A stretch of 64,000 bases of DNA from Fratercula arctica (taxonomy: Eukaryota; Chordata; Aves; Charadriiformes; Alcidae), in NCBI GenBank assembly GCA_947846985.1, contig CANTUZ010000002.1, forward strand, positions 129,976,889-130,040,888, in the 5' to 3' direction. Under the pieces are notes generated by a model. The model did no database searches, was not told the DNA's origin, and saw only the letters and a program-made list of their open reading frames with translations. The position numbers and the translations under genes are program-made. Shown here piece after piece: positions 11,975 through 24,500 of this stretch; the stretch's first letter is position 1, and each line of letters starts with the position of its first letter.

Positions 11975-13989
11975 CCCATGTCTAGCTAAATAGTCTTTTC
12001 ACCTGGGGCTCATTAGTGCTGCAATTGTTTCTCTCTCCTGTTTCTAACTAATGCACTGCTGGGAGTCCAGGCCAGGTGGTCCTTTCAGTGCTGTCTGCTC
12101 CCAGCAACTCTATCTGAGAACTCCATGTCTGCTCACACCAGGATAATGTAACCTTTGGCTCTGGCCCGTTAAAAGAGAGCACCCTCCAACTCCATGTTAG
12201 CAAACGGAATAATTAGCAAGTAGCAAGTCAGCAATGCTTGGGTGCTGCAGTTACACTTTGAGAGGTTTTATGCTTTTTTCTTTTGGTGGGAACATCAAGA
12301 AGTTATGGATTTCTAAAGGGCATATTCGAAAAGTGAACAATGATTTCCTTCTTTTCAGTGGTAGACTGGTTTTAGTTAAAAAAACTCCACCATTTCCATG
12401 ATTTGTAAATTAAAACTGGACCAATTCCCATCTTTTAGCCCACCAGCATGAATCTAGAGTAGTACTATTTGACTGAAACCACAAATAACTGTATGGATTT
12501 TAAAACACTTAACTAAACATATCGAGCAATAGAGGACTACTGTTGTGCGTATCATCAGTCAATCTGATGCAATCCTGAGAACTTTGTTTGATTTATTCCT
12601 TTACGCATATAATTTCAATCAGAGACCACAGAATCATTAAAAAAAAATAAAAAATATTGTTTTCCAGTCCATTGCCTTTTAATTCAGGGGTAAATTTATA
12701 CTGATTTCTGTATGTCAGTCAAATTAGGAATGAAGCTTATGATTCTTGCTGGTTCTGCCTAAACTCACTGGAGAAATACTCTGAGGGACCACTGAAAGCA
12801 GGTGATGGTTATTTGAGAAGGGACCCACAGAGTATTTACAGACTTTGAGCTCCAGTAGACAGCATTTCTTGGAGTTTGCACTAGTGTATTGTATCATAAA
12901 GTGATGCTGTTATTAAAACTGTGCTGTCTATCAACATTGCAGCTACAAATTTAATGCTAGATGTCTTACTTCTCACCAGTGTGTGAAGGTGCTCTGGACT
13001 TAAGAGCTTAAGAGAAAAAAGCTTCTGTCAGATTGAAGTTTCTTGTTGGGAGCTTCACAAATAGGCACACAAACAGTTGGACAGTCTGATGAGTGTATGA
13101 GCCATGTTATCTACTTTAAGATACAAATGGGCAAGAAATTAGATGAAGAGAGAGAACCCTGGCAAACACTGACACAGGCTCATCCCCTGTCTTCCCTTCT
13201 CCTTGGCCCTGCTGCTTTCTGTGTCCAACCCAAAGAGCTGGACCTAGAGCTCTGTTTAAAAACTCTACATGCAAATGCTGTGGAATAGTAGGATGCTTTG
13301 AACAAAATTTAATGGGGAAAAGGTCATTGCTCTCATTAGGAAAAGTTTCACTTACCTATTATTTCCTGAACCGAAGTATGCTGTAGACACTGACTTATGT
13401 TTATATTCTTGACACAGTCATCTGGGATTTAGTGAAAAAGCTCACAACAGAGCTTCCTTATTTAAGAATTCATGATCAGGATTATGATATATTGGTTAAA
13501 GCAGACACTTTTCAGTTTGCGCCCCTTTAGAAAAGAGCCAACTTTCTTTCACTATTGTCTTTCTTTCCTAGTATTATTTTCAAAAATATCAAATAAAAAT
13601 CCAGTGAACTCTGATGAAATGTTTTGTAAGAGCAGTGTCAAAACTTTTACCTAAGAGAACACAAAATAGCGTTAAATTTGAGATTATGAATCTGTTTTCA
13701 GAAATGAGCACTCATGGATACATATTTTCACAGCCGTAGGCAAACATTAAACTGCATACTATCATCAGTAGAAAGTTCACATTTTTGGCTTGGTAACTGT
13801 GCTTGGCAGCCCTCTACACTGCCATGTCTTCTTTATTGGATCTACCTGATGAAAGATATTTCAAGGATACACACATTGTCATAACTGTTGGAATGTGGAA
13901 TCAAAAATATCATTGTGGATCCCCAGAAAAGGAAGAAAAACTGCTTAAGGTATCTCAGTTAAGTTTTATTTTGGATGTCAATAGAAGAT

Positions 13990-14031
13990 TTTTTATATAT
14001 ATATGTATATATACATGTATATTTATATATT
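13990..14031. repeat. AT/GT microsatellite
   Basis: Alternating TATATA with ATGTATAT and ACATGTAT interruptions. It is short and imperfect. Confidence 0.8.
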
Positions 14032-15457
14032 GCCATGATCCAACCCCAAAAAGCAATCTGTTGCAGGCAGCAGGCCATAAAGAGCACTGACAATAATTTA
14101 TAAATGAAAAGTCATCACAGAATGTTAGGTTTAATAGTAAAAATGACCATGAATCACATGTCTGAGCGTAGGTTTAAATCCAGCTGTGTATCTAAATGGG
14201 GCAGAAAATTTGACTTCAGGACATGTATTAAACCAAAATCACCTGAGTGCCAAAACCCTTTCAACTTGGGGCACTTCAGATCCAGATCTGGATTCCAGCT
14301 TTACAGCCAGAGCTCCTCATTTTACTTAAGTCTTGATTTCCTTTGCTTTTGTGGAATTAAATTAAATCACATACTTCCCATTCTTTCATCAAAGCAAATG
14401 TATTAATGTGTTTCTTTACCTACTAATCTGACTAGGACTAAGCAAGTGCAGAAGAAACACTTTTAAAAGGGTTGCTCTAGATTTAATTGTTAATTTCATC
14501 ATGACGTTGCTCATTTTGTCTTCACCTTGCCTAGCAGGCCTCAGTCGTAACATATACCACTTGTTATACAAAGATCCTGCAAGTGATTTATGGAACTCAG
14601 CGTGTATTTTATTTAAGGGGAAAATCACAGCAGGGACAAATTTCATGCCTGTATGTGGCCCTCTCTTAGTTCGCCTACTTGCTGCCTCCCAATAAATGAC
14701 ACATGTGCAACTCCAATCATTTCTGGGCTTTTACAAAGTATTTGTAGTATTTATGTGCGGGCAAATGAGACCCCTGGGTACCTTTTAGAGTTCATGTTTG
14801 TAAATTTGCAAAATTTCGTCTCAGGTGACAGTCATAAAAACCACAACAAAATTTATATTGAAAATTGTCTTAATGAAACATGCAAGAATAAGCAAACAAA
14901 AATGCTGCTGAGAAAAACTGATAGTTTGATGCATTAGAAATCACAACTGCAAATCATTAGCATTTTTGACCAGACATTTTCCTGTGCAGCAGAGCTGAAA
15001 ATGGACATTAACATTCAGAAACATACCAAAAGCTAGTAGACTTGAACTCCTGCCACACTGAGGTTATTAAAGTTTAATATGTAGGGAAAGTACTGAGAAG
15101 GGCTGAAATTACACGGCTGTGCATGGCCAGAGACTTTTCCTGCGCTGAGCAGAGCTAGCACTAGTCCCCTTCAATCAGTGGGACTAATTGACCGAGTAAA
15201 GTGATCCCCAAGATGGATACTGGTATCTGCAGATGACAAAAAGTCAAACACAGGGAGATTAGAGGCCCCTGGGGTCTGTGGAAAGATGCTGAGTAGCCGT
15301 TGCATCTTTAAGCAATCCATCTTTCCAGAGAAATCCCGAAGGACACAAAGAAGGTGAACTTGGTTGCCTCTCCATGAGCATGAATCTCTGGATCTGGAGT
15401 GACAATATGCAGCAGCCTCTCTGCCCCAGGTATTGTTGAAATTGCAGGTGTGACTGG

Positions 15458-15543
15458 TCCTGAATAAGGAATATAACTAGTAAGGTAGGAAAAGAATATA
15501 TCCTGAATGAGGGATATAACTAGTGAGGTGGGAAAGGGAGAAA
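15458..15543. repeat. Two tandem copies of a 43-bp unit
   Basis: Both copies start TCCTGAAT(A/G)AGG, continue with 'atataactagt', then (A/G)AGGT(A/G)GGAAA. Copy 1 is 15458-15500 and copy 2 is 15501-15543, directly abutting. Most differences are A/G transitions, which suggests an old duplication that decayed in place. Confidence 0.85.
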
Positions 15544-18488
15544 GGCTGCCTATACAGCAAACAGGAGGCTGGGCTGTACGGCTCAGGTTTGCCCGTCTTG
15601 AAGGCCACCCCAGCTGCTCCTGCTCTGGCTTCATGAACACAACATCAAATGGAGAAGTGAGCCTGCAGTCCCTCCTGTAACGGCCAGATGCTGCCCACTG
15701 TAGGGACAGATAACGTCTGCAGTGGTAGCCAGTAGCGAGCACGCTCATGCAACCCCTAGCGATGACCAACAAATGACCCAATACAGGCCCAAAAAATTTC
15801 TCAGCATCAGTAGGAGCAAGATAAAATCAGCCTGGTGGGTCAGTGAGGCTAGGCATGAGAAATGCCCATCTTTACTCACTCCATACTACTGTAAAATAAA
15901 ATATCTGAATTTGCACCAGTCCAAGTGAAGGAAGAAGCTATCCGAAGATAAAAGAAGCAGATGATAATGTGAAAAGAGGAGTAACCCTGAAATGTGTCAT
16001 CCGCCCCCATGCTTACACCGTAGTAACTGTAACGATCATAAAGCTTCGCCAAAGAGCAGAAGAAATAATAACGGTGTGTTCTCACCACCATTTCGTCACT
16101 GCAGTGCATGTGTTCTGGGGAGGTTCTGCAAAACCTGTAGCTGTTTTATTCGCTCGCTGTGCAGGTATGCCTTGGAGCACCATAAGAATGCTGTAAGAAG
16201 AGGAATAGCAACCAGAATAGAAATGGAGCTGGGCTTGACAGCTGTGAGGAAAGTGCAGCCCTGGCAAGATTGATAAGGTGCTTTCTGGAAGCAGATTTTT
16301 TGAATATTTGTCCAGGAATTCATGATACCCAAAGGAGTGAACAAATAATACGAGAGAAAATAACGGAGCAATATTCTTACCTCTTTAGTGCATTCTCTCT
16401 GGCCTTTGATGGTAGAAACCGGAGGACAGCCCACTTCTGGAGTGCTATTGGGACTTCATATAAAAGACAAATCCCTCATATGCTATAGATATAAACAAAA
16501 TGTATGTGTCATAGGATATGAATTGTTGTGCAAATCATTCTGTCCCTCTCAGCTAAATTTATCCTGCAACTATAAACCGAATCACATCCTGTATGGGGGG
16601 AAAGTAGCAGGGTGGGGGAATGGCTTTCTGAGGCGATTGCTGTGAAGTGGGACTAAGACTTCAGAAGAATGCGGATTTCTGTCTTTAAAAGCACATGTGC
16701 AGGCAAGGCAAATCTGATGTAAATGAAGTATTGCATCTAAACTCTATGTGGGTAGACTAAACTAGCTTTCAGAAACCTCGTTTGCATTGATGTAAGGAAT
16801 ATTCTGAGTTATTAATAAAATTGCTATTTTCCCATAAACTGCTTATCTTGGACATCTCTGTTTTCCTCCTCATTCCCAGAAGAATGTCTGGAAATAAGCT
16901 GTAGGACTGGAAGTGCTGAGTCATTGGTGCTATAGGGTCACAATTCTCACAGGATGGATACTTGGATCCTGAAACTTTTGCTCATGGTGGTAAATAGGAC
17001 CACACTTGAAGTAAACGGCTCTTCAGCACAGGTAAGTATGCACAGTTTGGTTGGGGCCAGTAGGGGCATGGCATGGTGGCAGAAAGTAAGGTTGGGAAGA
17101 CCGCTCACCCTCTCCAAGCAGCAAGGAGAGAATCAGAGACTCACGCAGCCGCAGTAGCCGTCACGTCGGATCACAAATGTATATCCCACAAGATCAGTTT
17201 CATACTGCTGCAAGGGCAGATGTTTCTGGGGCCTCATTCCCTCCAAGTCATCATCTTCCTGGCCTGCATGCAAGTGCCAGAAGCACCCTGTCTGGATGGT
17301 AATATTTCCAAGAATGCTGTCAGAGTACACACTAGCTCATTAGTCCCACAGATTCACAGATATTTTGTTTTCAAGCTGCCTCCACATTGCAATGCTGAGA
17401 AGCAGTCTGTAGGTTTTGTATCATTTCCAATTTATCTCTGTCAAAAATCATGCATATTCATATTTAACATAGAGTTCCTGCCATTGATGTATTAGGCAGA
17501 GGAAGAAATGGTGAAGCAGGCTTCCCTCAGACGGCAAATGTCAACATTTTCAATGCAATCATTATTTGTCTTATACATACCAAATCCATCAAGTTTACAA
17601 AACTGCTGCTCTATTTTATAGAGTCTCAGAATATAAATCTCTTAAAAATATGGAGATTTGGAAAGGTCTGGAGAGAGTGGGACCAAAGGTCTCCCAGTTA
17701 ATTTCCATGATTTTTTTTCTTCTAAATGGTTTAGGTATTCTCGAGCTTCATAAACAAGCTTTAAGATGCATTTAAGCTGGACTGAGCATGAAGAGCTGAT
17801 CTTGAGGAGTTATAGCTGCATCAGCGTAAGGATTTAAGCTGGTGTGCGAAACAGACCTGGACAATCAAATCAAAATTCCTCCGCCACACAGGAAGCTTAG
17901 AAGTTTACCTGCTTCTTATCAGAATCTGTTCAAAATTTAATTGGCATTATAATTATGGGCACTGTGTTTCACAGAAGCTAAAATACTTGAATAACAGAAA
18001 CTTCAGATAAAACTAAATTACTGCAGAGATTTTTTTAATTATTTGTGAGTTCTTTGATCTTTTAGGTTTTTAAGCTAACATAAATGAGCACTGTTCCTCT
18101 CTTTGTTTTGTTTATGTGTCTAGATTTATCTTGCAGTGAGTTAAGGTAAATGTTTCTCTGTTTTTAGCTGCGTAGTGGTTTTTCCTTTAAAAAGATTCAA
18201 CCCGCCCCTACCAATTATTAGCAACATCTTGAAATAAGGTTCTGCTAATTAATCAAAAACTTCTTGTGAGCTCAGACAAGCCAGCCCCAACTGACCTCGA
18301 AAGTATAGGAAAGCACAGAAGTAAAAACAAGAATTTCTTGGCCAAAGAAAACATCTTTATTCTTTTAATAGGCATGGAGGAAAAGACTGCTTAGTGCAAG
18401 GGACTCCATACAGCTGAGCTCTTTTACAGTTTTAGATGGAGCAAATGAGGCCATGAAAAAGGAGCATTTTTAAAAGTATCTGGGGCCT

Positions 18489-18502
18489 CACTGAAGTCAG
18501 TG
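18489..18502. repeat. CACTGAAGTCAGTG motif from a probable ancient repeat
   Basis: An inverted-repeat core shared with 63527-63546 and, in degenerate form, with 23962-23977. 'Ctgaagtcagtgg' phrases are common in degenerate amniote interspersed repeats, so this is likely the relic of one, with no flanking sequence left to name it. Confidence 0.4.
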
Positions 18503-21500
18503 GTAAAATTCCCTTTTACTTCAAAAAAGCAGAAGATCTGCCAGAGCAGGGCAGATATGAAAGTCCCACTTTAATTGTGCTCTTGCCATTACAAGTGTTT
18601 TTCATGCCAGGAAGAGACTCTCTGTGTGAATTTACAGAGGGAGGCTGCAGTCCGCAGTTCAGTTTCCACCCACTTCATATTATTTCTTGCAAAAGAAGCA
18701 GACCACCTTTGCAGATACAATCTCATCCTTGTTTTCTGGATGAGCATAAACTAAAATACCTGGGTACCCCTGCTCAGACTTAGGGGAATGGCTGTGCTGG
18801 GCAGAGCACTGGAGTGGAGCACAAGCAGTTTCTGTTCTCAACTCCTCCATTAGGGTTCGTGAATATTAGCTTGTAAGGAAGCATGTTTACAAGAAAGATA
18901 GTCAAAGATACCAATTAAAGATAACATCCAAGAATTTAAAAAAATATTCTGGGTTGTTAGCAGTTGGGTTTACCTTAAGCAGACTGGACAACGCAGTCAA
19001 AAGCCTCCTAAACGGTCTCAAAATATAACAAAAACCACGTAAGAAACCATGTTAGAAACCATGTCATCTTGTCATCAAAACTTCAAGGTAAGGAAGAGCA
19101 GCATACAGTAAAGTTCAGCTTTATTTCCTTTGTCCTCTGTCAGCCTAGCCCAAGGTCATTTATACAGCTGTCCTGATGCAGCAATGCGTTCTGGATATGA
19201 GTTCAGGTTTATTTGGAGAATACGCGGCTCATCTCATTTAGCTCTTTAAAGAGATGTTTTATAGCCACTCAGGAGGGTCCACTTGTACCCAAAGGCCTTT
19301 ACTGAGCCACGTTAACCCTTTATGCATAGCAAATAACTTGCTGCTTAAGGCTTCCATGGCCTTTACGTGGGGGTTATGAAGCAGCTTGGCACTATTCAAG
19401 GGAAAGAGCAAAACTGCCTCATACCATGCATTCGTTTTCATTTGGAGATCAGTCCTCACATCATCCAGAACTCAGCAGTGATGATTCAGAAAACTTGCAC
19501 ACTGTGTGAGGAGAAAGGTTTTATAGGATTAAGCGTGTCCTACTGATCAAGGGTATTGGTGTCCAGAAGAGCTGTTGTGAACCTGTGTTTGGTCCACCAT
19601 CTTTTCACAAAGAATAAATAACAAACCACTTTTTGATGTACACAGCTTTGAGCTAGGTTTTGTCTTGGACTCTGCGGATGTGAGGTTGCAAGCGAGACCA
19701 CAAACTCCATATGAAGGCCACAAATGTAGAATAGTTGTTATGGCAACTGCTGCTCCTTGCATTGCACAGGTCCTCGCTGTGTGACGAGAAGAGTGGTGGC
19801 ACCCAGGCCAGGCTCTCGTGAGAGTCACCATTCCTTTTCCGACATGCTGGATCAGACAATGCCTACCTGTGGAAAAAATGGGCAAGATCAGGAAAGAAAC
19901 CGTACCTACCTGTCCCACATTTCACATGCCCGGGGTGACTCTTAATATTTAAGAGACTACCTATCCCCTATTAATTTTTTATCAGTATTTCCTCAATGAA
20001 GCAGCACACACATTTCTTACTTGGAGCTATCTATGGACAAGACTGAACTTCTAACTTTCAAACCACTGCAAATCATTCCAGTACAAAAACAACGTCTGAA
20101 GGAAAGCATTCACTTTAAAATAACATTTTTTTTGTGCTTAAAATCAGAAGTGAGCTGCTTGCTTTAAAAATTGAAAAAGATGCATGTGCCAGATGAGAAT
20201 ATACAATAAATATTTAACTTGCGTAGGCTTTTTTTCCCCTTTTTTTACTGTCTTTTTGAAGATGGAATCACTGGAGACTCCAGACATATTGAACGAACCG
20301 TTCCACAGGTCCACGTTCCCCATAATTTTTTCCACCCTCGCTGTATCAACATCTAAAACCAACAAACATGACTTTGCAAAGGATGCATATTGTTATTTAA
20401 AATATATTTATCAACATTTATTTCTTTTAATTTTTTTAAAAGCCTCCTTTTTCTATAGAAGTTGGCTGACTAGGCTTTAAAGTACTGCCTGTTAAAAAAT
20501 TATTTACTGTTATGCAAACAGTCATGAGGTTTCCTCAGCCTTACTTTAGAATATTTATCCCCAGAGAATCCAGGACCCTAAATTTAAGGATAAACTAAGG
20601 CTGTTTGTTTCTCTGAGGAATCTGCTCCCCAGATACGGCAGCAGCTGCGCACTAAAATGGCAGCAGCGTCACAAGTTCATTTATAAGCCAGACTTTGTCT
20701 GGAGCTGCAACACAGCAGCAAGCTGTCGCACCTATGCCCGGCGTATTGTTACAGTCAGGGTAGGGCAGTGCTGTGCTCACAATGAAAATGTAGATTAAAA
20801 ACTACTTCTAATTCAGTTATAAAATGACACAAACACTCATTAAATAATTAATTGAATAACTCTGAATTTGAACGTTTCAAACCAAGCTCTTCAGTTTCAG
20901 TGTTTCTTCTTGAAAGGCCCTTCTAAGATGCTCTGCCAGTGGTGGCATTAATCTGTCATTGCCAACTCCCCAACAATTAAAAATCTCTTGCCACAATTTT
21001 TAGCTCTTTCTTCTTTTTCACTTCTGATGTGGATTAAAGTTTGCAGTCACAACTCTGATAGTTTGAAGACATTTGATCCTGCAGTATTTATCCATTATTT
21101 GCTTTGTTTACCCAAGGGAAAATTAAGTGCTGTGCCTCAGAAGAGTGAGGTCCATAATACACTGCTGCCTTCGGTGATCTCTGGCAGATGTTAGTCTTTG
21201 GGAAAAAAAACCGAAAAGCTGTGGCACTAACTTGGGAAACCAGTTTTGAAAACTGCCCACCTTTGCAGGTGCACACGTAATTATTTGTCAGGAAAACTAC
21301 ACAAAGATGAGAATGTTTCTGATGAAAGGATGATTCCATGTTATTTTATCTAACAAAAAAAAATCTTTTTCAATATGGAAAAGGCATCTTTCACTCTCCT
21401 CATTCTCATCCTCCTTGGGTAACACAGTGAGACATTTCCAGGGATATGCAGCTTGCTTGCTTTACACAATGCACTTTTCTTGAAGAGAACCACAGAGAAT

Positions 21501-24500
21501 TCTTGCCTCTCAGATTTAGAAAATGCAGGTTTCTTTGGTTAGGAGTAGGACATACGTACCTTGACACCCAGCTTCTCTATAACTGTGCATGCCAGCCTTA
21601 AGTAGTGCTAGGAAATAAAAATGTTCTATTTTATTAGGGCTATGTCTTAAAAATATACACAATAGATTTATGATATACTTTTAAACTTTATTCATATATT
21701 AATGTTGTAAGCGAGTAATACTTCCTTCTTGCAATACTTTGTCGGCAGTAGGGAAGTGTTTTATATCATTACTGTTTAATCTGAGTATAAAACTGAAGAG
21801 ATACTAGATGGAAACCTGAAACCCCTTCATACTACATCTAACACACAGCTCTGCCACAGGAGTAAACTAAAAGCCTCTGGTAGACAGTGGGCTCCCATTG
21901 AATTTCTTTAGCTCCTCAACACTCTGTAGTTCAAAGTCCCAGAGAATCTAAATCCAAGTCAGCCTCGGGGAGTCTGGCAGTGTCTGTGGCAAGCTCTTTT
22001 AGGTTGATTCATGGAATAATAGAAAACACCAACCCCACAAAGCTGTTCTCATATACTTGGTTAGGTGGCAACATGATATATTAATGCCCTGAATCATTAC
22101 AGCAGAAGAGCAGAATAAGCATAAAGGACACATTAAAATGTAAAGCCTTGACCTACTCACATTTAACATAGGAGAGCTGTTCTCTGGTATTAAGTTATGT
22201 GATCAAAATCCTATTAAAAAGATTGAGGTGATTTACACAGCACTGAGCAGGAGATCCCTAGAAATGCTATTATGGAATATTTGCTTTCAAAAAAGCAGGG
22301 AAGGGCAGAGGACCAAACCTCTCGCACTTACACTGAATAAGTCAAGTGTTACATGAAAAGTCCCTGTGAATTTGAAACAGGACTTGAGCAAAGAATTTGT
22401 TAATGGAGGAAGAGAGATTTTTGATTTTTTCTGCTGACATTTTAAAATTATGTAGCTACTTATAGAAAAGCCTATGAATAAATCTACAGACTAAGAAATT
22501 CCATGAGAAAATAAGATCAGAGCCTGACAAGTAGCTTTCATCAAAAAACATACCAGGAACGGGAAGTCCATCTTTTAAGAATGATATATATATACAAGAC
22601 TTGAGGCAAGGACAGAAAAAAAAAAAATCTCATTTTTTAAAGAGAAAATATAACCTGAGTATTAGAGTCCAGATCTGTAGTGAAATAAATTGATATATCT
22701 TCCCTGGAATCAGCAGAACTATGGTAGCTGAAAGCCAACAACTTCACATGGACAAAAATGTCTGTAGCAAGAAAACCCGGATGGCAAAAAGCCTGGTTGG
22801 TTGTATACATACTTAAAAGTCTCAGTATTGGCCCATTAGAAGGAATCAACATCTACTTTTAAGAAAATTCAGCTTTGCTCCCAAATGCACAAGTCAGACT
22901 TGGCTCAGTTAGCCGAGCAGACACTTGAAGGCATTTCTTCTGTACAAAGTTTTGTAATTGCTTTCACATATGGCAAATACAATTATGCATCTCACCGGTA
23001 GGGTGGATTATAAATGTGATCCATGAACAATGACTTGTATTTCAATAGATAGCAGCTGCGTTTCTGCAAGGAATGTTACAGGAACTTGTGGACAAAGCCA
23101 AAGGAAAAAAAAAAAGGCCATTCAGGTAAAGGGAAAAATGTAAGTTCCCGATCCTGAGAAAAGAAAGAGCTGGCCTTAAATTAGCTGCTCAACTCGCTGT
23201 ACCCAGTCCTCTTCAAATATGCAAGAATGATTGATTTAAGAGACTATGCAAAACTTCCCTCTCTCAGTAAGGGTACAGTTACTATTGAAACATGTGTGCC
23301 TTGTTTTAAACAATCTCCATGAAAGAAGGGCACAAAATGCTCATTTGGGCTAAAATTATTTCACAGATTATGGAATTTACTGTGTCTTATTTATAAAAGT
23401 GGCTACCATCACAGATGTGAACTGTACAAACGGACAGAACTGATTGATTACTCCATAGATAAACTCATTTCACACATAATCAAGAAAAATTAACATTTGA
23501 AATATGGGAAATAAGTACAGAATCAATTCAGTGTCAAGCATAATAACGAAGTTCTAGATGTGCAAGTAGTGCAATTAAAAGGGTGTCCCGAGTAAAAAGG
23601 AAAATGGTTTGTTAAGAACACATTATTTTATTCTTAGCTTTTTGTTTTCCTTCTACTACCAGATAGATCATCCTATATTAGGGATATACTATCACTGCTC
23701 CACTAAATATCAGCCCTGGCAAATGAAGTTCAAGACAGTGTGTGGGCACAGTAAGAGAACAGTCTGCTGGTCTCTGTCTTTACAATGGCATCCAAAGAAT
23801 AATATAGTTGTCTCCAGCATAAATGCTGGCAAGAAGAGCCTGTCACACTTGCATACAGTAGCACCTGGTTTGGAGCATGATATAAGATTTAACCTATGTT
23901 AAAAAGAAGGTAACTTTCTTCTTAAAACTTTTCCACAAAATACAGGATTAAAATTCCGGCTCTGTTGAAGTCAAGGGAAGTTTAGCCATCAGCCATCAAC
24001 TTCTGTGAATTAAGATTTTTCCACAGCAGCCTCCATATAAGGCTTTACTGACTAGTGGGCCTTTACGTGGCAGTAGTGTCAAGATGTGCCAGCAGAAACC
24101 AGAACTTCTCTGTGCTCTCCCTGCTCTGCAAATCCATAGTGAGAGATATTGGAGGTATTACCATCTTCCTGAGCGAAGCAGACTAAGCTCAGAGCAATAA
24201 CAGAGACAGGAAAGTGATTTGCTGAAGATCATGCAATACAGCCAAGTATCTTCTATCCCAGTTGCTGCCATAACTATTATGTTGTTTTGCCCTGCATTTG
24301 AGTTTGCCTACAAAATGCACTCTTCAAGCAAGACCCAGATGAAGTAGATACTATCTGCCGAAGAGCTAAAAATAGAATTTTTCTTGTGCATTTTATTTTC
24401 TCCGTCATGTTCCAGGGGACAAGTTTCACCTGCAGTTGAAGGATGGAAGGAGAAAACAAACCAAACCAAACCCTTCCAAATTTAATACCTCCCAAAGGCT

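Noticed and set aside
11419..11979. 186-codon minus-strand frame of Phe/Leu/Ser repeats
   Set aside because: It is the translation of the polypurine microsatellite on its pyrimidine strand and not a gene.
15308..15781. 157-codon minus-strand open frame
   Set aside because: Spans a 43-bp tandem duplication, has no known domain and no gene context.
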